Shown: one piece after another, positions 45,421 through 57,700 of the stretch
Layout: each line of letters opens with the position of its first letter
How positions within the stretch are numbered: the stretch's first letter is position 1
Origin: Ophioderma brevispina
Lineage: Eukaryota; Echinodermata; Ophiuroidea; Amphilepidida; Ophiodermatidae
Length of the DNA stretch: 64,000 nucleotides
Assembly: GCA_023653785.1 (NCBI GenBank)
Contig: JAMKCH010044282.1
Span: 155,322 to 219,321 of the forward strand
Direction: 5' to 3'
Notes under the pieces: generated by a model
The model's database searches: none
What the model was told of the DNA's origin: nothing
The model's input: the letters and a program-made list of their open reading frames with translations, nothing else
Program-made: the position numbers and the translations under genes

Positions 45421-47243
45421 CATGAACTGTTGAATGCAAATGCCAGGGGAGGGCGGCCAAGAAATCCCAAATTTAGATGGTACCATTGGTGTAACATGTA
45501 AATGTGAAATCTTGATGAAAAATTCTGAATTTTTTTATGTTGTCATTTTCTTATTCCAAAAGCGTTGGAGCTGAAGAATCAACTCCACTGTAAGGGTTAT
45601 TTCTGATTATTTTCTATGAATAACAGGAGAATGAGGTTGTATGTGGGTCACGGGAACACTTGTGACCGACCCACATCAAAGCGCCTAAATCGGTCTGTGA
45701 TTTGTTTTATTGCCGTAATCTACTTTGATTAGTTTTGGTGAGTTGCTATATTGAAAGAGACTTGGCCGCCATCATCTGACAAATGCTTTTTTAGCCTGTG
45801 CTGCCATCCATTGGTTGGAAAACATGCCTGGTTATAACACGTCTCTGTGGTATAACCATGGTGCAAGGTTATACCATTCTTGTGTGTGAGATTCTGTATT
45901 TTCTCTACATAATCTATCAATGTCACTTTTACAAAATTTTGTCATCGAAACGCACGACGATAAAAGAAGTAGGGAAAACACTCCGTAACAAACAGACACA
46001 GCAGTGTCCTCGGCATAGTTTCCTCTGTTCTCGTTAAGGGCCATTGTATATCATTAGAGTGGGATGAAATTTTTTCTTGTCATTACTTAGTAAATGAATG
46101 CCAGCAGGTTGTATGTTCAATAGCTGCCATGTGATACATGTGTGCTGCCTTGTATTAGGATAACTCACTTTATCTTATTTGAGTCAGTGACTCATGAAAT
46201 GCGACTGTATCACCTGAAGAACCATTTTAAGAGTCACTGACCAAAGACTTGGCATAATAGTATGTTTGATAGGAATATCTGACAAATGGCAGCTATTCAC
46301 AACCTGTCCACTCACACATTGTTGTGATGTTATCAAGCAAAATAAGTCTGAAGTCGACCAAAATAAATGTTTGCTTTTAAGTATACTTAAAGAACATTTA
46401 AGCTTTTTTTTAGTAAAACTACACAAAATAGGACATACAGATTACAAGATATTCTGTTTCGCAATACTAAGAACCGAATAAACTTTGCAAGATGTAATTG
46501 ACTAAATTAAATATAGCTTTGAAAAATATTATCATTTTGACCCATTTAAAAAAAACACACCAGGTGATAGACAAAAGATTCCTCTATCACTTGTGAATAA
46601 AGTAAATCTCATAGTTTCACCCTTCTGCACCCATTTAGGACCATTATCTCAAAACATTTTAGTGACTTCAGGCTCAGTTTGCTTCATTGCCTCATATAGG
46701 ATATTGTAAAACAATGACAAAATTTTGATAAATACCACAATTTTAAGGAAAGTCATCAAAAACTGATATTCCATTGTTATCCGTCTTAAACTTGAAAAAC
46801 TTACGAGTGATACCAAAAATGGTAAATGTCATGGATTTTGATGATTTTCTTTAACATTTTGCCTCTGGATTCTTTTGCCTCATTTAAAATTCCTTGCTAA
46901 AATTGTGAATTCTTTATTATATATCCAAGCCCATTGACTAACTTAAACATCTCAACACACTGTAATAGATGACCTTAAAAGCTGTTTTCAATTTCATTTT
47001 GATTATTGTTCCCAGTTTTTGTTGTGGTTTAACCCCCCGGGTACTCCCCATCTATTTATTGCCATCTAAACACTATTCTGATTGGTTGCTTGAAAGGTAA
47101 TATTATGTAATGAGCAAATCAGAGATACTGTAAGAATGGTGGTATGGTTTACACAGAGATATAGAAGCACTATTTTGGTTGGCTACTCAGAGGGCTATCT
47201 CCTATTGTGTCCTGTAATGAACCAATCAGACAGACTATATCAT
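45421..47243. other. Intergenic, nothing recognised
   Basis: AT-rich sequence. 47076-47131 and 47180-47231 hold paired ATTGG/CCAAT motifs. Small frames at 45729-46481 show no known domain. Confidence 0.45.
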
Positions 47244-47247
47244 AGGT

Positions 47248-47539
47248 CGAGGGTTGAAAATCAGAAGGACATAACTCAGCACTGAAAGATTATTAAAGAA
47301 TTTCTTTAATTCTGCTGTAATACTGCTTTTGAGATATGTGATGTTTAATATATTCTACTAAGCAAATCTATTCATTACTCAAAATGTAAACATCTCATAA
47401 AGCTCATATGGTACTGTAAGCAAACATTATATAAACTTTTGTAAACAAAGAACAATTTTAATTATGAACAGCAGAATTAAAGAAATTCTTTAATATTTCT
47501 TTCAGTGCTGAGTTACGTCCTTCTGATTGTCAACCCTCG
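47248..47539 (+). mobile_element. MITE M4 with 4-bp target duplication, copy 1
   Basis: CGAGGGTTGA .. TCAACCCTCG ends, with inverted arms of about 65 bp (cagaaggacataactcagca; attaaagaatttctttaatt). AGGT flanks both sides exactly (47244-47247, 47540-47543). A 4-bp duplication is used by Chapaev- and Sola-type transposons, among others; class not assigned. Confidence 0.82.
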
Positions 47540-47587
47540 AGGTGGTAGCTAGTGCCCAGGGGGTTAAGGCAAAAAAAAAAACAATTT

Positions 47588-47870
47588 CGAGGGTTGACAA
47601 TCAGAAGGACGTAACTCAACACTAAAAGAAATATTAAAGAATTTGTTTCTGCTATTCATAATTAAAAATTGTTCTTTGTTGATATATTGTTTGCTTACAG
47701 TACCTTATATGAGCTTTAACATATGTTTACAATTTGAGCAATGAATAGATTTGCTTAGTAGAAAAATATTAAACCTCACATTTCTCAAAAGCAGTATTAC
47801 AGCAGAATTAAAGAAATTCTTTAATATTTCTTTTAGTATTGAGTTACGTCCTTCTGATTGTCAACCCTCG
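47588..47870 (-). mobile_element. MITE M4 with 4-bp target duplication, copy 2
   Basis: Same ends. ATTT flanks both sides (47584-47587, 47871-47874). The interior (ttgttctttgt, gagctttaacatatg, caatgaatagatttgc) is the reverse complement order of copy 1, so the two copies point against each other 48 bp apart. Confidence 0.82.
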
Positions 47871-48421
47871 ATTTTGTGTGACAGCTGCCATGCCATGTGC
47901 TGTAGCATTAAAATGTTAATTAAAATGTTATTAAACATGATTTTCATTTCATATGAACATATATGTCCTACCTGGACATATGCTTCTTGTTCAAATACGA
48001 ACATATATATTATGTAGATTTTTTTTTATCTGATTTTAAAAATAGAATTGTCATAATGGTGTACAAAATATAAAATAGAAATAACAGAATTAAAAATAAG
48101 AGATTCTGCATTAGATATGGAATTATATTTGTAAGCTTTATGACCACTCTTCATCATGCTTTTGTTTGATTGTTTCTTGAATGGCTATTCCGTGCAAAAA
48201 CACACTCAACTCTAAATTCCTGATTTGAGATTCGGGCTTCAAAAGCTTATAGAATGTACATTGGCTTCTGTTGAAAGATGCATGAAGAATTAAGAGTTTG
48301 AGATAAGAATTAAGGAGAGAGGGACACCCATAATGATCATGTCAAAGCATTTTACTGTCAGGATGAAGTTGTCAATTTAACCTCAGCTTTTGGGTCATGA
48401 GATAAGAAATAATGATCTTAA

Positions 48422-48950
48422 AGAGACACTGGCACATTTGAAAAATAGTGCGCCCTCAAGATTTTTCAAAATCGATATTTTTGCATGGTTGTAAAGCTTT
48501 TATATACAAAAGCCCTCACCCGAAATGATTAAGACCAAATCACCTTCCTTATTGGTAAACGGAACAATTTTGTAATTTAGCGTCGCCGGCGACGCGAAAT
48601 TCAGCAGACGACGAAACTGGCGTTTAACACAAGAACACGCACGTCGTATGCATGTTTCCCACGCTATGCACACTGTTTGACCGGTCTATAACCTTTGTGG
48701 TTTTAATATCAGTGAGTACGAGTCAAAATATTCATGTAATATACACATTTGTTGATTAAAGTTATGGAAAACTTAAAAGTTAGCCTACAAATTACCTGGA
48801 TATCTTTATCCTCATATCAATGTCCCTATCTGTTTTAGGATATGTTGTTTTTATGTGCAAAATATATCTCTGTTCTTGCAATGGCCTAGACTATCATTTG
48901 AGAGCAAATTGAAGAAATTTCATATTTTGTGAAAATGTGCCAGTGCCGCT
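48422..48950. mobile_element. TTAA-flanked MITE, family T2
   Basis: TTAA|AGAGACACTGGCACATTT at the left and AAATGTGCCAGTGCCGCT|TTAA at the right. The TTAA occurs exactly on both sides. The ends resemble those of family T1 in the AG..CACT start. A perfect palindrome gcgtcgccggcgacgc lies near 48582. No transposase. Confidence 0.75.
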
Positions 48951-49017
48951 TTAATTGCCACTAAGGATATAGTTTTGCTCCAAGAACTTTATAAATTTGT
49001 TTTTCTCTTAATATGAC

Positions 49018-49358
49018 TTAAGGCACTATCAGTGATTTGCTAAATCACTGATTTTTGCATGTGTATAACAAGTATAGGTATCCTAACATAACCCTACAAA
49101 TGATAGGACCAGAAGCAACCTAATAAGCACCAAATCAGATATTTCAGTCATTAGTGTCCGTACGTACACTTACTACAACGCATAATTGAATGGAGATTTG
49201 TGTCTTTGAACACTGCCATGTTCTTCCTTTTCTGTCAATTCTTCAGTTGGTAAAAGTAACTTTTAAGAATTATACAGGCTTATGCTGCACTTTCAAGCTA
49301 TTCCTGCAAATTTCAAATATTTTGACTCTTTCAGATAAATCACTGATGGTGTCTTTAA
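49018..49358 (+). mobile_element. T1 MITE copy 5
   Basis: TTAAGGCACTATCAGTGATT at the left, AATCACTGATGGTGTCTTTAA in parts at the right, with gtgtccgtacgtacac and cctacaaatgatagg inside. It lies just after the T2 element. Confidence 0.8.
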
Positions 49359-49958
49359 GAAAAGGTCAAATTACTCATTGTATAGCGCTGTACAGCAAGT
49401 CTGACGTCACATAACTGTGTGCACAAACATTTTTTTCTTGACCTTATTATATTCTGAGGAGGTCTTGATTAAATTCGATTAAGGACTCATTTCATTTCCC
49501 TTTCAACAACATCACTTTGACCCCCCATACTGATAAAATTTTCTCACCATTTGTTACCAAATCATCATCGGTTATTAAACGAATAAATACATCAATTTGA
49601 CAGACAAAAGGGTTGGTTTGTAGTGTACCATATGTTAGCGTGACTCATATTATTTCAAAGAACCAATCTTGTATTTTCTATTCATATTTCTATTAAGGTT
49701 CATATTTCTATTAAGGTCGCAAGGGAGAGGATTTATTTCTGATCATGACAGTTATGTAACATGGTTGTATAGAAATATGATTGGCATAAAGCCAAAGCAA
49801 CCGACCACTATTAAATAATGGCAATGTATCATTCCGGGTGGGCAACATTTGGACAATTTTAATGCAATTTCAGAATTGCAGAATACCTATTAAAATACCG
49901 TTGATGATAACCAGGTGTATTGACTCTCATATAGTCTTTGTTTGGGTGTTATCAAAAA

Positions 49959-50361
49959 CAGTGGCGTAACCAGGGGAGGGGCAGCTGCCCCCCCCCCCTT
50001 TGGGGAATATTGCCCCCCCTAAAAAATTAGTGATTTTCTGCACATGTGTCAATTCACAACACAGGCCTATACTATTATACTAACAAATACAAGTATATGC
50101 TAATTGGTGGATTTAGGGGCACATAAGGTTAACGTCGACTGACGCATTTAGATGAATAAAAATGCCTTTTACGCACGCACGCACGGGGAGGGGTAGTAGT
50201 TGCCCCCCCCCCCCCACCTCTCGAATTCGACGAATCTGCACTAACATTCGGTGAACCCGGCGAGCGTAGCGAGCCGACAAATTTGCGGCCCTGAGTCTTG
50301 CCCCTCCCTGAAAATGTGTGCGCCCCCTGAAAAAAGCTATTTAAGTTTAAACCCGCCACTG
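49959..50361. mobile_element. CAGTGGCG MITE (hAT-like) in copy 1
   Basis: CAGTGGCGTAACCAGGGGAG at the left and cgccactg at the right. The flanks atcaaaaa and atccaaaa are a near 8-bp duplication, as in hAT elements. C-runs at 49988-49999 and 50203-50214. The counterpart in copy 2 is about 55030-55430. Confidence 0.6.
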
Positions 50362-51706
50362 ATCCAAAAGAAAAATGTGCAATTTTGTTTATCCACGAAC
50401 TTAGCTTCTGATTTTGGATTGTCAAAAATGGTTACCTACCCAGCTTAAAACAGCTGTTTGAGATGTACTGTTTATTCCCATCTATAAATTGGCCCTCTAT
50501 TAAAAATGTAATTACAATCCTGCAATTTTTTTATATTGTAAATGTTAATCCTTTCTCCTCCATCTGTTCAATTTTCATCTGATTGCCATATTGGTTTTGA
50601 GAACAAAGAACGGTGTTTTAATATATGTATGAGATTTTTTGGTGAAGAAATTTGAAACAGAAACCTAAAATCAAGAGGGTCACAGTTGTGAAATGTAGTG
50701 ACTGATTTTACATCTGAACAAGCAAATAACGTCAACGCCGGACAACGAACAAACGCACGGCCCGGCAGTATGCGTGAGCAACCTGCAGGGCCTGTGCTTT
50801 TTAAATCGCGCTCAACTCGGGCGTGATTAAGGCTAATTGGAATGCTGTATGGGCATCTTCCTTTCCCACCTCTCAACGTCTTAGACCATGTTCTGACGTT
50901 GTGTTGTAAACATTTGTCACCCTCATCTATAGACCAGTTAACAGCAATGTTTGCGATACAGCTTGGGAGATTTGAATTCTGTATTGTTGTTTCGTGACTT
51001 CGAGAGACTTTTTTAGACCTCGGGTGGTAAAAATTATATTCGCAATGATATGGGAAATCCGGTATGGTCTCGCTAATCGGAAGCTGAAACAAATTTTAAT
51101 AAAAGACTTTCCGTTTGTTCAGTGTTTCGTGTTGTTTTTATGTCAGTACCGTTGCGCCATGAGTCCATCCCCGTAAATTGCGGGTTGAAAAGTACTCCTA
51201 AATAATGTATATTATGCGGCGATAATAATGTTGACTATTGTAGATCTACTATGTGTTGGCGTTCTTACTTAGATCATTCCTGAACGCACAGTGTCATCAT
51301 TGCAGGGTGACATTCACTTTAAATCAGGTGACAATGGAAAATATGCATGGCTTATTTTCCGGCATGGAACCAGTTTGAACTGATAATTTCATGGAGTATT
51401 GATTGGCTGTCATAATTAATGCCGGAACCGTGTTTGGTGTGCGCGGTCAAGCTGTTTTGCATGACCGTACAAATGTACAAACACCTTCGATTGTGTGTAT
51501 ATTTAGGTCAGTCACCCTAATGTACTACACATGAGCGAATTCAGCGTCGGTGACTAGTCACTAAATTTGTTACAGGCGTCAATGGAGATCTTTGTTTGTG
51601 TCGTGTGCTCTGGACGCATGTCGGCGCTATTCCCCGTGTGATGTGGATAACGTAGCAGCGTTACAAACGTTCACCGTATAAATAGGCGGAGTGTCCCATC
51701 TTGGTT

Positions 51707-52626
51707 AACCTCGTCTACCGAAGGGGGGGTATAACCCCCCTTCAGGTTTTTCCCCCGGTTTTTTTTACTTTTTCCCCCCCCCCTTTTTTGTGCCAAATTA
51801 TTTAATGTTCATGTAGATGATCCCAAAGTGGATGGAGGGGGGGGGGGGGTGGCACCATCTCCCCCTTCGGGAGAGAGTACCAACATGGCCTAACACAACA
51901 CAGGAAACATCAGACACTTGATTTTGTACCAAGATAGCTAGGTCTCCTCTTTCCATTGAACCAATTGAGTAACCAACATTGAGTACCTAGCATTTACGTC
52001 ACAATGACGTCAGAAGTTCGCATGTCAGGCAAACTGCCATTTCCATATACCCCAGTGAAAAATTCAATTTTTCACCAAAACGGTTAGGAAATCAGATTTC
52101 ATGCGGTTTTTTTGACTCTACTTGATGGGAAATGACTAGTTTTACCTAATTGACAAAGCATTTTAGAGCTATAATAAGGTGTGTTGAGTCGCTAAAATGG
52201 CAAATAAAAAACATATCAATATTCGTATTCGAGCTTTCCTCAACATATGACGTCATGGTGACGTCATAATGGGATGTTGGTACTTATTTTGGTACAATGG
52301 AAAGTAGAAACTCTAAGCTACCTTTGGTACCAAATTGACAGGAATCGGGTTTTCAACTAACGAAATCACGGGGGGGGGGTGTAGTGACCACCCCCTCTTC
52401 TGGAGTTTTGTGTTACAAAAATGGCTCGGTAGACGAGGGGAAAATGCACCCTGTATCTTACATATATCCCGGTGGAATGTTTGTTTTGGATGAAAAGTAG
52501 CGAAACAATGTCAATTGACAATTACATTAAATACGTTGGCACCAACAAAGGGGTTTTTGGCAAGCCGGGGAAAAAACCTGAGGGGGGGTGGTAAACACAC
52601 CCCCTCCCCCTTCGGTATACGAGGTT
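51707..52626. mobile_element. Foldback element with C/G-rich arms in copy 1
   Basis: AACCTCGTCTACCGAAGGGG at the left and ccccttcggtatacgaggtt at the right are inverted, continuing through ttcaggtttttcccccgg / ccggggaaaaaacctgag. Inside, a second pair (ccccttcgggagag; ggtacc and caccatctccc / ggagttttgtg) repeats the theme. Counterpart at about 56758-57665. No coding frame. Confidence 0.65.
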
Positions 52627-53274
52627 TTAATATATATTATCTTTGCTTGTACTGTCTTTACGCGGTATTTTGTTCACTTCTCGTAAGTATAGATTTGTTT
52701 TTCCTTTTAAAAAAAGCAGTACCAGTATTTCTCTTTTGCAGTCCACAGCTCCTTTTAGCCTAGTGGTATTAATTTAACCCTTTGGTTTTTACACTAATAT
52801 GAAAGCTTGGGACGAGCTCTTTTGGTAAAGTAAAACATCGTATAACATTGCAACGAAAATAGGACAAAACCTGTCCTCCCCCCCTCTCTCAAATTCCTCC
52901 TTTGGCAATACTCAGATATAGCTCCATAATACGAAATAGCATAGAGGCAGCTATTTGATAGTATCAATACATTGGTACGCACAAATATATATCTGCCAAC
53001 CATTGGTATTGGTTTGGTGTATTTTTTTTATCTACCCCTGACAAGCATGCAATCCCTTCCCTTTTTTTTGCGTGGAAAATTTGCCGTAGAAGTGCCACGT
53101 AATAGGATTCGTTGCCCCAGTAATCGGTTCAAACTTATGCATTAACACTGCTTTGGACAAACACTCCAATTTGGAATTAACTACAAAACAAACACTTTCT
53201 CCGGCAGACAAGATAATATTTAGTAATCTTTTCCTGGCGATGGCCATCACACACAAGTGTTGAAAAAATGTCCT

Positions 53275-53345
53275 GGTTGGCCGGGCTCGAACCGGCAACC
53301 TCCGGAATTATAATAGCATCAACTGCGCTCTTACACTAGCTGATA
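53275..53345 (-). other. tRNA-like sequence (SINE head or tRNA relic), copy 1
   Basis: Reading the - strand: atcagctagtgtaagagcgc (D-arm/A-box-like) and gaggttgccggttcgagccc (T-arm/B box) with a closable GCCGG/CCGGC T-stem. The acceptor stem cannot be fully paired, so a working tRNA is unlikely. Two related units follow at 53400-53640 and 53641-53830, with worse B boxes (gttcac, gttcaac). Counterpart in copy 2 at 58249-58322, where the D-arm reads agctaagttggtaagagcgc. Confidence 0.5.
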
Positions 53346-54169
53346 TTCAACTACTTTAGTTCTCCTGTAGAGAAGGCTGAAATTATTATTAATCTTTTTC
53401 GATGGAGAGGTATCACGCACACAAGTGTAAAAAAACGCCCATGGTGCGCATTGGTGTCGGACTTGTGAACTGGGCCCACCGCCGATTACTACACCGGGCC
53501 TCGGTTGTTAGCTCATTTTGGAGTTTAGAGAGGTGTTTTTATATATCTTCTCTCCAATTGCACGACGATTTATCTCCAGCTTTTGCTCCAAGTATCAACC
53601 TATCCAGCCATAAAGGTTTAAAATCAAAATGCTGAAACGCGCGATAATAATATCACACCTTTGGACGTTGAACTCGCAAACCGCCGAATTACCTAGACCG
53701 GGCTCTTGTTAGCGTCATTTGGAGTTTAGCTGTTTTATCTCCATTAACGCGTGCCGATTTATCTCTCAGTCTTTTTGCTCAAATTAGTCATCCTATCCAA
53801 GCCATATAGGTTTATTATCAAACAGCTTTAAATTATCACACATTTGAGAATTGCTCTTAATTCAAGCGAACATTGGTATCACCCATGACATTAAAATCCT
53901 CCTCGTAAACTACAAGCTAATGGAATTAGGAGCTTTGCCAACAATGATTTGAAATGGACCTCTCCTCTAGAAAACAATATGTAATCTCTATAACTACCAA
54001 ATTCAGTCCTCTGGCGTTACTGCTATTTGTCATAAACTTTGGGGTGTATAAAGGGATCCTCCTGAGGCCTCTATATTTTGTTTATATATTAAATGACCGT
54101 TCATGGCTGCTATTTTATTGTCTTTGCTAATGACGCAAACATTAATTTCTAACCGCATAACGAGCACAA

Positions 54170-54171
54170 AA

Positions 54172-54268
<97 letters not shown>
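54170..54268. repeat. (TA)n microsatellite
   Basis: Nearly pure TA for about 95 bp. The counterpart at 59098-59190 is interrupted. The Tyr/Ile frame across it is an artefact. Confidence 0.97.
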
Positions 54269-54269
<1 letters not shown>

Positions 54270-54790
54270 GTTTTTGGTTGATTATATCGCATTTTTTTTG
54301 AAGGTTTGGTTTTTCATAGTATTTATAGTCATGCAGAAATGGTGAAAGTATTGTGCATTTTGGGTGACAAGTACCAAATTTGGCACAGGTATCCTTATAG
54401 ATATGTACAACAAAATCTTGTCCCGGAGTGCAATGGTTTTGGGGTGTATAATAATTATAATTAAGGGCTGTTTGAATATTAGAGTGTATCGTGCGCTAGG
54501 CTAATCAGAGCGCCATAGCTCTGTGAGCCTGGCGCGTATGTGTCAAGGGTATTATGTTTGAAAGATTACTTTTGGCAGGGAATTGTTTCTGAGTTTTTGG
54601 AGTTATTCACAGGTAATTTAACAGAAGCATGATTGATGTGAATTTAGCCACGAATATTTTGAATCTAATGACCGTTATTGAAATTACCTATTTTGCAGCG
54701 GGGGTTAATCCACTAACTAACCCCGACGGATTTTGAACCAATTTTTTTCTTAATTTATCTGAAACTTCCTAAGACTTTGAACAAAGGTTA

Positions 54791-57700
54791 AGAGATGATT
54801 TTATTTTTCTGCATTACGGTTATGTAACATGGTTGTATCAGAAATCTGATTGGGCATAAAGCCAAAGCAACCGACCACTATTAAATAATGGAATGTATCA
54901 TTCCCGGTTGGGCCACATTTGGACAATTTTAATGCAATTTCAGAATTGCAGAATACCTATTCAATACCGTTGATGATAACCAGGGTGTATGTGACTCTCT
55001 ATCGCTTGTTTGGGTGGTTATCAAAACTGGCTTAACCAGAGAGGGCAGCTTGCCCCCCCCTTTGTGGATATTGCCCCCCCTAAAAAATTCGTGATTTTCC
55101 TGCACTGTGTCAATTTCCCAACACAGCCTATACTATTATCCTCACCAATACAAGTTCGTGCTACTTGGTGGATTTAGGGTGCACATCGGTTACCGACTGG
55201 ACGCATTTTAGATTTATAAAATGGCCTTTTTAAACGCACGCACGGGGAGGTGTATTAAGTTGCCGCCCCCCCCCCCACCTCTTCCGAATTTCGTCGTATC
55301 TGACTGAACATATTCGGGTCTACCCTGGCTAGCGTAGCGAGCCGAAAAAATTTTTTGCGGCCCTGAGCTTGCCCCCCCCTGAAATGTGTGTGCGTCCCCC
55401 TGAAAAAAGATAGTTAACGACGCACTGATCAAACAGAAAATGTGAAATTTTGTTTACCCATAACTTAGCTGTTCTGATTTTGGGAGTGTCAAAAATTGTT
55501 ACCCGCTTAAACAGCTGTTTAAGATGTACTGTTTTATTTCCATCTTAAAGTGCCCTCTTAAAAATTATTAAATCCTGCAATTTTTTATATTTGTAGAATG
55601 TTATACCTTTTCCTCTCCATGCTGTTCAATTTTCATCGTGCGGGGGCCATACTTGTTTTGAGAAAAACGACGCGGGTTTTAATATAGTAGATATGTTTTG
55701 TTGAAGAATTGAACAGAAATCTAAAATCAAAGAGGTCACAGTTTGTGAAAGGTAGTGAGGATGTTACAGATCATGAAACAAGCAAATCACGTGCAACGCC
55801 GGACAACGAACAAAGCACTGCCCGGCAGTAATGCGTGAGCACCTGCATGGCCTGTGCTTTAAATTCGCAGCTCAATTCGGGCGTGATAAGGCTATTGAAT
55901 GCTGTATGGGCATATTCTTCCACCTCCAACGTCCATTAGACCATGTCTGACTTTTGTTTTGTAAACATTTGTCACCTCATCTATAGACCGCGTTACAGCA
56001 AGTTGCGATAACAGCTTGGGGAGATTTTGAATTCGGTATTGGTGTGTCGTGACGGTTGAGAAACTTTTTTAGACCTCGGTGGTAAAAAGTTCTATTCTCA
56101 ATGGTAATTGAAATCCGGTATGGTCTTCGGCTATCGGAAGCTGAAACGAATTTAAATAGACGTTCCTTGTTTCAGTGTTTCGTTGTTGTTTTTATTCATT
56201 ACCTGTTGCCGCCTATCAATCCCGATTGAGGGTTGAAAAAGTACTCCTAATAATGGTAGATTATGCTCGATATAATGTGACTATGAGATCTACTATGTGT
56301 GTCGTATTACAATTAGATCATTCCTAACCTACAGTGTCATCAATGGCAGGTGACATTCACTTTCAAATAAGGTGACAATGGAAATATGCATTGCTATTTT
56401 TCGGAGTGGAACCAAGTTTGGAACTGAGAATTGTGCAATGGAGTATTGATTGCTTCCTAATTATATGCTCGAGCGTGGTTTTTTGCGCGGTCACGCATGG
56501 TTTGCATGACACTTACAATGTACCCCATTCTATTGTGTGATATATTTAGGTCAGTCACCCGCATTACTACAACATGCGCGAATTCAGCGTCGTTGACTTT
56601 CAACTAAAATTTGTTATACAGGCGTCAACGGAGAGCTTTGTTTGTTTCGTGTGCTAACTGGACCTGTCCGGCGCTATTCCCCTGTAGTGATTGTGGATGA
56701 GTGCAAGCGTTACAAACATCGTTCACCGTATAAAATAGAGGGGATGTCCCATCTTGGTTTCAACTCGTCTAACCGAAGGGGGGGTAATCAACCCCTTCAG
56801 GTTTTTTTTCCCCGGCTTGCTAAACACCCCCCTTTTTTGGTGCCACCTTATTTAATGTACTTAGATGATCCCCAAAGTGATGGAGGGGGGGGGGGTGGCA
56901 ACCATCCCCCTTCGGGAGAGAAGTACCAAATGCCTAACACCAACAAGGAATCACAGACACTGATTTTGGTACCAATAGATAGCTATGGTCCTCCTCTTTC
57001 CATTGATACCAAAATGAGTACCAAAAATGAGTACCTAGCATTACGTCACGACGTCATAAAGTATCGCATGTCCGCACAACTGCCAATTCCATAGACACAC
57101 ATGAAAAATTCAATTTTTCACCAAAAGTGGAGGAAAATCAATTCTGCTGTTTTGACTCTAACTTGAATGGGAAATGTCATATTTTAAGAATGAATCATTT
57201 TAGAGTGCTATAATAAGTTGTTTGATGTTTGCGAGTTCGCTAAAATGGCCAAATATCACTAATTCAGTATTTTCGGTACTTCCTCAACATAGACCTTCAT
57301 GGTGACGTCATAATGGGAGGTTGGTAGTATTTTGGTACCCAGGAAGTAAGAAAACTCTAAGCTATCCTTGGTACCAAATTGACATGAATCGGGTGTTAAC
57401 TAAACGACATCACCGGGGGGGGGGGGGTAGTTACCACCCCTCCTTCGGGAGTTTTTGTTACAAAAAATGGCTCGGGTAGACGATGATCACCCTGTATCTT
57501 ACATATATCCCGGTGGATGTTGGTTTTTTTGGATACAAGGAGCGAAAAATGTCATTGACAATTACATAATACTTTGGGCACTAAACACAAAAAGTGGTTT
57601 TTAGCAAGCCGGGAAAAACCTTAGGGGGGTGGGTAAACACCCCTCCCTTCGGGAGACGAGTGTTAAGATTATTATCTTTGCTTTAACGTCTTACGTATTT

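Larger units (their letters stand above)
49725..54790. repeat. 5-kb tandem segment, copy 1
   Basis: The whole segment recurs at 54791-59730 in the same order and orientation. Landmarks (copy 1 then copy 2): gttatgtaacatggttgtat 49751 and 54819; gtct..accgaagggg 51713 and 56767; ggttggccgg 53275 and 58251; start of the (TA)n tract 54178 and about 59100. It contains a CAGTGGCG MITE, a foldback element, tRNA-like modules and a (TA)n tract, and no recognisable gene. Confidence 0.9.

Noticed and set aside
54103..54345. Tyr/Ile-rich frame
   Set aside because: Translation of the (TA)n tract.
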